Both the position numbers and the translations under genes were made by a program. Below, one piece after another: positions 12,962-16,294 of a stretch of 16,294 bases of DNA (within the stretch, counting starts at the first letter, position 1; each line of letters begins with the position of its first letter). This stretch comes from Rhodospirillales bacterium. GTDB lineage: Bacteria > Pseudomonadota > Alphaproteobacteria > Rhodospirillales > JASLLV01. The stretch spans positions 1 to 16,294 of the forward strand of contig JASMAE010000251.1 of NCBI GenBank assembly GCA_030754475.1. The letters are read 5' to 3'. A model generated the notes under the pieces. The model was not told the DNA's origin, ran no database searches, and worked only from the letters and a program-made list of their open reading frames with translations.

Positions 12962-14418
12962 TTCGCGACGTCCGAACGCCGGAGACAGCGGCCCCGTGGA
13001 CCGAGACCGCCGTTGCGGGCGCGACCGGGGGGCATTTCACGCGCCCGTTCTCGGCCTCGGGCGTCTCCATCGACAGCCGCTCGATTGTGCCAGGTGATCT
13101 CTTCATCGCGCTCAAGGGCCCGAACTTCGACGGTCACGATTTCCTTGCCGATGCGTTCAGCCGCGGAGCCGCCGCGGCGGTCGTTCACGAGGCGCCGAAG
13201 GGCGCCGCCACCGACGCGCCGTTGGTCGTGGTCCGCGACACGATGGACGCTCTCAACGGACTTGGCGCCTGGGCGCGCAAATCAAGCACGGCAACGGTCA
13301 TCGCCGTAACGGGAAGCGTGGGCAAGACGGGGACCAAGGAGGCGTTGAAGCTCGTGCTCGCGCGCCAGGCCCCGACATCGGCCAGTGCCGGAAGCCTGAA
13401 CAATCACTGGGGCGTTCCGCTGAGCCTAGCCCGCATGCCGCCCGGCAGCGCGTTCGGCGTGTTTGAGATCGGCATGAACCGTGCCGGCGAAATCTCGCCG
13501 CTCTCGCGGATGGTGCGCCCGCACGTCGCGGTCGTGACCAACGTGGCGGCGGTTCACCGCGCCTTCTTCGCGTCGCTGGCCGCGATCGCGGACGCCAAGG
13601 CCGAGGTCTTCGACGGGATCGAGGCCGGTGGGATCGCGGTGCTCAACCGCGACGATCCGCAATTCGCCCGCCTCGAGGCCGCGGCGCGCGCCGCCGGCGT
13701 CTCGCGCGTCCTTGGTTTCGGCGCCTCCGCGAAAGCCGACGTGCGACTCGTGGACGCGACGCCCGCCGCCGAGGCGAGTGTCGTCGCCGCCGAGGTCTGC
13801 GGGAAGCGCCTCGACTACCGCCTCGGTGCGCCGGGACGCCATTGGGTGATCGACAGCTTGGCCGTGCTCGGCGCCGTTCACGCGGCCGGCGCCGACGTCG
13901 GCGCGGCGGCGCAAGCGCTCGCCGACATGGCGCCGCTTCCCAGGCGCGGGCAACGGTGCCGCGTGTCTGCGCCGGGCGGAACATATCTCGTGATCGACGA
14001 GAGCTACAACGCGAGCCCGGCCTCCGTGGAGGCGGCCCTCGCGGTTCTCGGAGCCGCCCCCACGGGGCCCGGCGGGCGTCGCATCGCGGTCCTGGGCGAC
14101 ATGCTGGAGTTGGGAGACGAGGCGGCCGCTCTTCACGAGGCGCTGCTGGAACCGCTCGAGCGCTCCGGCGTGGATCTGGTGTTCACCGCCGGCGCCGCCA
14201 TGGAGCGCCTCTTCGACGCATTGCCGGCCGCGATGTGCGGCGCCAGCGCCGCCGATGCCGCCGGGATCTCGGGATCCGTCGCGGCCGTCGCGGGCGCCGG
14301 CGACGTGATCATGGTCAAAGGCTCTGCGGCCGTGGGGATGGCCTGCGTGGTGCGTTCCCTGTTGGCGTCCGACGACGCCCCGGCGGCAACGAGGCGGCGC
14401 GCGGTCACGGGACGTTGA
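12958..14418 (+). CDS. murF: UDP-N-acetylmuramoyl-tripeptide--D-alanyl-D-alanine ligase MurF
   Basis: A 486-residue ATP-dependent ligase that adds D-Ala-D-Ala and completes the pentapeptide. Features in order: N-terminal domain with SIDSRSIVPGDLFIALKG; P-loop TGSVGKTGTKEAL (Lys123), the MurF variant; NNHWGVPLSLARMP; FEIGMNRAGEI; the NVAAVH...AIADAKAEVF segment; and C-terminal IDESYNASPASVEAAL and LGDMLELG. The VH segment reads HRAFF, where relatives usually have an acidic residue (HLEFF or similar). This is a modest deviation of unknown effect. The ATG overlaps the murE stop (ATGA), typical of coupled translation. The protein is rich in Ala and Gly, in line with the genome. Confidence 0.95.
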   Translation: MIRDVRTPETAAPWTETAVAGATGGHFTRPFSASGVSIDSRSIVPGDLFIALKGPNFDGHDFLADAFSRGAAAAVVHEAPKGAATDAPLVVVRDTMDALNGLGAWARKSSTATVIAVTGSVGKTGTKEALKLVLARQAPTSASAGSLNNHWGVPLSLARMPPGSAFGVFEIGMNRAGEISPLSRMVRPHVAVVTNVAAVHRAFFASLAAIADAKAEVFDGIEAGGIAVLNRDDPQFARLEAAARAAGVSRVLGFGASAKADVRLVDATPAAEASVVAAEVCGKRLDYRLGAPGRHWVIDSLAVLGAVHAAGADVGAAAQALADMAPLPRRGQRCRVSAPGGTYLVIDESYNASPASVEAALAVLGAAPTGPGGRRIAVLGDMLELGDEAAALHEALLEPLERSGVDLVFTAGAAMERLFDALPAAMCGASAADAAGISGSVAAVAGAGDVIMVKGSAAVGMACVVRSLLASDDAPAATRRRAVTGR

Positions 14419-14428
14419 GGACAAGGTC

Positions 14429-15517
14429 ATGCTGTTCAACTTCCTCTATCCGCTCGCCGACCAGTTCTCGGTGTTCAACGTCTTTCGCTATCTCACCTTC
14501 CGTACGGGCGGCGCGGTGATCACTGCGCTCGTCGTCAGTTTCATGTTCGGACCGCTGCTCATCTCCGTATTGAAGCGGCGACAGAACGGCGGCCAGCCGA
14601 TTCGCGCGGACGGTCCCGCGGAACACCTGATCACCAAGCAGGGAACGCCGACCATGGGCGGGCTTCTGATCCTGCTCGCGCTCGGCGTTTCCACGCTTCT
14701 TTGGGCGGACCTCGGTAACGCGTACATCTGGGCGGCCCTGATCGTGACCGCCGGTTTCGGTCTGATCGGGTTCTGCGACGACTACTTCAAGGTGGCGCGG
14801 CGCAACAGCGAGGGTCTGCCGGGTACGCTGAAGCTCGTCGTGCAGGGCCTGGTCGCGGTGGCGGCGAGCTATTGGATCATGCGCATCCTGCCCCCGCACT
14901 TGAGCGATGCGCTCGCGGTGCCGTTCTTCAAGGACATGCTGATCCCGCTTGGTTGGTCGTTCCTGATCCTGAGCGCGTTCGTGATCGTGGGCGCGTCGAA
15001 CGCGGTCAATCTGACCGACGGGCTCGACGGCCTCGCGATCGGACCTGTGATGATCGCCGCCGGCGTCTTCGCCCTGATCTCATATTTGGTCGGGAACGCC
15101 GTTTTCGCCGACTACCTGCAGCTTCACTACGTGCCGGGCAGCGGCGAGCTCGCCATTTTCTGCGGCGCGCTTGTGGGCGGCGGCATGGGATTTTTGTGGT
15201 TCAACGCACCACCGGCCAAGATCTTCATGGGGGACACGGGATCGCTGGCGCTCGGCGGCGCCATCGGGGCCGTCAGCGTGGTCACCAAACACGAACTCGT
15301 GCTCGCCATCGTTGGCGGGCTGTTCGTGCTTGAGACGATTTCGGTCGTGGTCCAGGTGATCTCGTACAAGCTGACGGGGCGCCGGATATTCCGCATGGCG
15401 CCGCTGCACCACCACTTCGAGAAGAAGGGATGGGCCGAGCCGACCATCGTCATCCGATTCTGGATCATCGCCTCGATCCTGGCCCTGGCGGGCCTTTCGA
15501 CGCTCAAGCTTCGGTAG
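14429..15517 (+). CDS. mraY: Phospho-N-acetylmuramoyl-pentapeptide transferase MraY
   Basis: A 362-residue polytopic inner-membrane enzyme (about ten transmembrane helices) that transfers phospho-MurNAc-pentapeptide to undecaprenyl phosphate, making lipid I. Conserved cytoplasmic-loop motifs are present: GTPTMGG, the paired aspartates in FCDDYFK that bind magnesium and substrate, SNAVNLTDGLDGLAIG, FMGDTGSLALGG with the catalytic Asp region, and MAPLHHHFEKKGW. Length and motif spacing are normal. ATG 14429 follows the murF stop by ten nt, with AAGG just upstream. Ends with a short basic tail (LKLR), six nt before murD. Confidence 0.97.
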   Translation: MLFNFLYPLADQFSVFNVFRYLTFRTGGAVITALVVSFMFGPLLISVLKRRQNGGQPIRADGPAEHLITKQGTPTMGGLLILLALGVSTLLWADLGNAYIWAALIVTAGFGLIGFCDDYFKVARRNSEGLPGTLKLVVQGLVAVAASYWIMRILPPHLSDALAVPFFKDMLIPLGWSFLILSAFVIVGASNAVNLTDGLDGLAIGPVMIAAGVFALISYLVGNAVFADYLQLHYVPGSGELAIFCGALVGGGMGFLWFNAPPAKIFMGDTGSLALGGAIGAVSVVTKHELVLAIVGGLFVLETISVVVQVISYKLTGRRIFRMAPLHHHFEKKGWAEPTIVIRFWIIASILALAGLSTLKLR

Positions 15518-15523
15518 AGCTGA

Positions 15524-16294
15524 ATGATCGATTCCCTGCCTTACGATGGTATTCCGGTCGCGGTGCTCGGCCTCGGGCGCTCGGGCACCGCCGCGGCGAT
15601 GGCGCTCGGGCGCAGCGGCGCCCGCGTTTGGGCCTGGGACGACGACGAGACTGCGCGCTCGCGCGCGTGCCGGGCCGGGATTTCACTGGTCGATCTGGCA
15701 CGATGTGACTGGCGCCTACCGCGCATGCTGTTGCTCTCTCCCGGCGTGCCCCACGGCCACCCGCGAGCGCACCCGATCGTCGAGCTTGCCCGCGCGGCGG
15801 CCTGCGAGATCGTCTGCGACATCGAGCTTCTGGGGCGCGCCCGGCCGGAAGCGTCCTTCGTCGGCGTTACCGGCACGAACGGCAAGTCGACGACGACGGC
15901 CTTGATCGCGCACATCTTGTCCGCAGCCGGACACGAGGTGGCCGTCGGCGGCAACCTTGGCATGCCGGCGATGGACCTGGCCGCACTCGAGCGCGGCGCG
16001 TTCTACGTCCTGGAGCTGTCCTCCTTCCAGCTCGAGCTGATCTCGACGATCGCGTTCGACGTCGCCGTCCTCCTCAACGTCAGCGCCGACCATCTCGAGC
16101 GTCACGGCGGTATGGACGGCTATGTCGCGGCAAAGCGGCGGATCTTCGCGCGCCAGGGCGACGGCGCGATCGCCGTGATCGGCGTGGACGGCGCGCGTGC
16201 GCGCGCGATTTACGAGGAGTTGCGGGCAACGTCGCCGGCGCGCGCGATTCCGGTCTCGGCGGAAGGAGAGATCGCGAACGGTGTCGTCGCTGTC
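15524..16294 (+). CDS. murD: UDP-N-acetylmuramoyl-L-alanine--D-glutamate ligase MurD (3' end outside window)
   Basis: The first 257 codons are present and the frame is open to the right edge; the family is about 450-470 residues long. The N-terminal Rossmann-like domain is seen in VAVLGLGRSGTAAAMAL and LLLSPGVPHGHP. The central domain carries P-loop GTNGKST (117-123, Lys121), GGNLGMPAM, LELSSFQLE and LLNVSADHLERHGGMDGYVAAKRRIF, the last with the expected carbamylated lysine. It adds D-glutamate to UDP-MurNAc-L-Ala in the cytoplasm, one step before MurE. ATG 15524 follows the mraY stop after six nt; the ribosome site is weak (GAG), so coupling to mraY is likely. The order mraY-murD matches the usual dcw cluster, where ftsW and murG would follow. 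Confidence 0.95.
   Translation, partial: MIDSLPYDGIPVAVLGLGRSGTAAAMALGRSGARVWAWDDDETARSRACRAGISLVDLARCDWRLPRMLLLSPGVPHGHPRAHPIVELARAAACEIVCDIELLGRARPEASFVGVTGTNGKSTTTALIAHILSAAGHEVAVGGNLGMPAMDLAALERGAFYVLELSSFQLELISTIAFDVAVLLNVSADHLERHGGMDGYVAAKRRIFARQGDGAIAVIGVDGARARAIYEELRATSPARAIPVSAEGEIANGVVAV

Noticed and set aside
13540..13610. MurF HRAFF segment as evidence of an inactive ligase
   Set aside because: It departs from the usual acidic residue in my recollection of the family, but all ATP- and substrate-binding motifs are intact. One deviation in a variable loop is not enough.

Overview
The window reads as high-GC alphaproteobacterial chromosome, most likely from a Rhodospirillales-like lineage. 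This is inferred from the gene order djlA-like, ampD, rnpB, mraZ, rsmH, ftsL, ftsI, murE, murF, mraY, murD, from the style of the proteins, and from the meso-diaminopimelate signature in MurE. Nothing here could be searched against a database, so taxonomy is an inference.

Left part (1 to about 3.6 kb): accessory and stress-related, with signs of decay. It holds the 3' end of an Fnr/FixK-type regulator, a convergent universal stress protein (usp) gene with a good FNR-type box upstream, a DUF3775 gene, a broken second usp copy, and a TolC-family outer membrane channel gene. The tolC gene is interrupted by an in-frame amber codon and a 1-nt frameshift, although it keeps a good sigma70-type promoter. 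Two long homopolymer tracts and a 14-bp tandem repeat also lie here.

Middle part (3.7 to 7.1 kb): four co-directional genes. They encode a proline iminopeptidase-like alpha/beta hydrolase with an abnormal nucleophile elbow, a DUF3750 membrane-anchored protein, a TerB plus J-domain co-chaperone, and an AmpD-type amidase of peptidoglycan recycling. The RNase P RNA gene (rnpB, about 7118-7553) follows at once; its likely -35 element contains the ampD stop codon.

Right part (7.55 to 16.3 kb): the division and cell wall (dcw) cluster. A 386-bp AT-richer leader precedes mraZ. It carries three CCCA (TGGG on the other strand) motifs at exact 10-bp spacing over a candidate promoter, which fits MraZ autoregulation. 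Genes mraZ to murD are packed with 1- to 14-nt overlaps or gaps of 6-13 nt, so one translationally coupled transcript is likely. Together they make UDP-MurNAc peptides (MurE, MurF, MurD), load the lipid carrier (MraY), cross-link septal wall (FtsI with FtsL) and methylate 16S rRNA (RsmH). murD runs off the right edge.

I found no convincing new defence, mobile or biosynthetic system. The items most worth a second look are the exact 30-bp tandem duplication inside ftsI, the phased MraZ operator, the FNR box paired with the neighbouring regulator, the decayed usp/tolC stretch, and the altered catalytic elbow of the peptidase.
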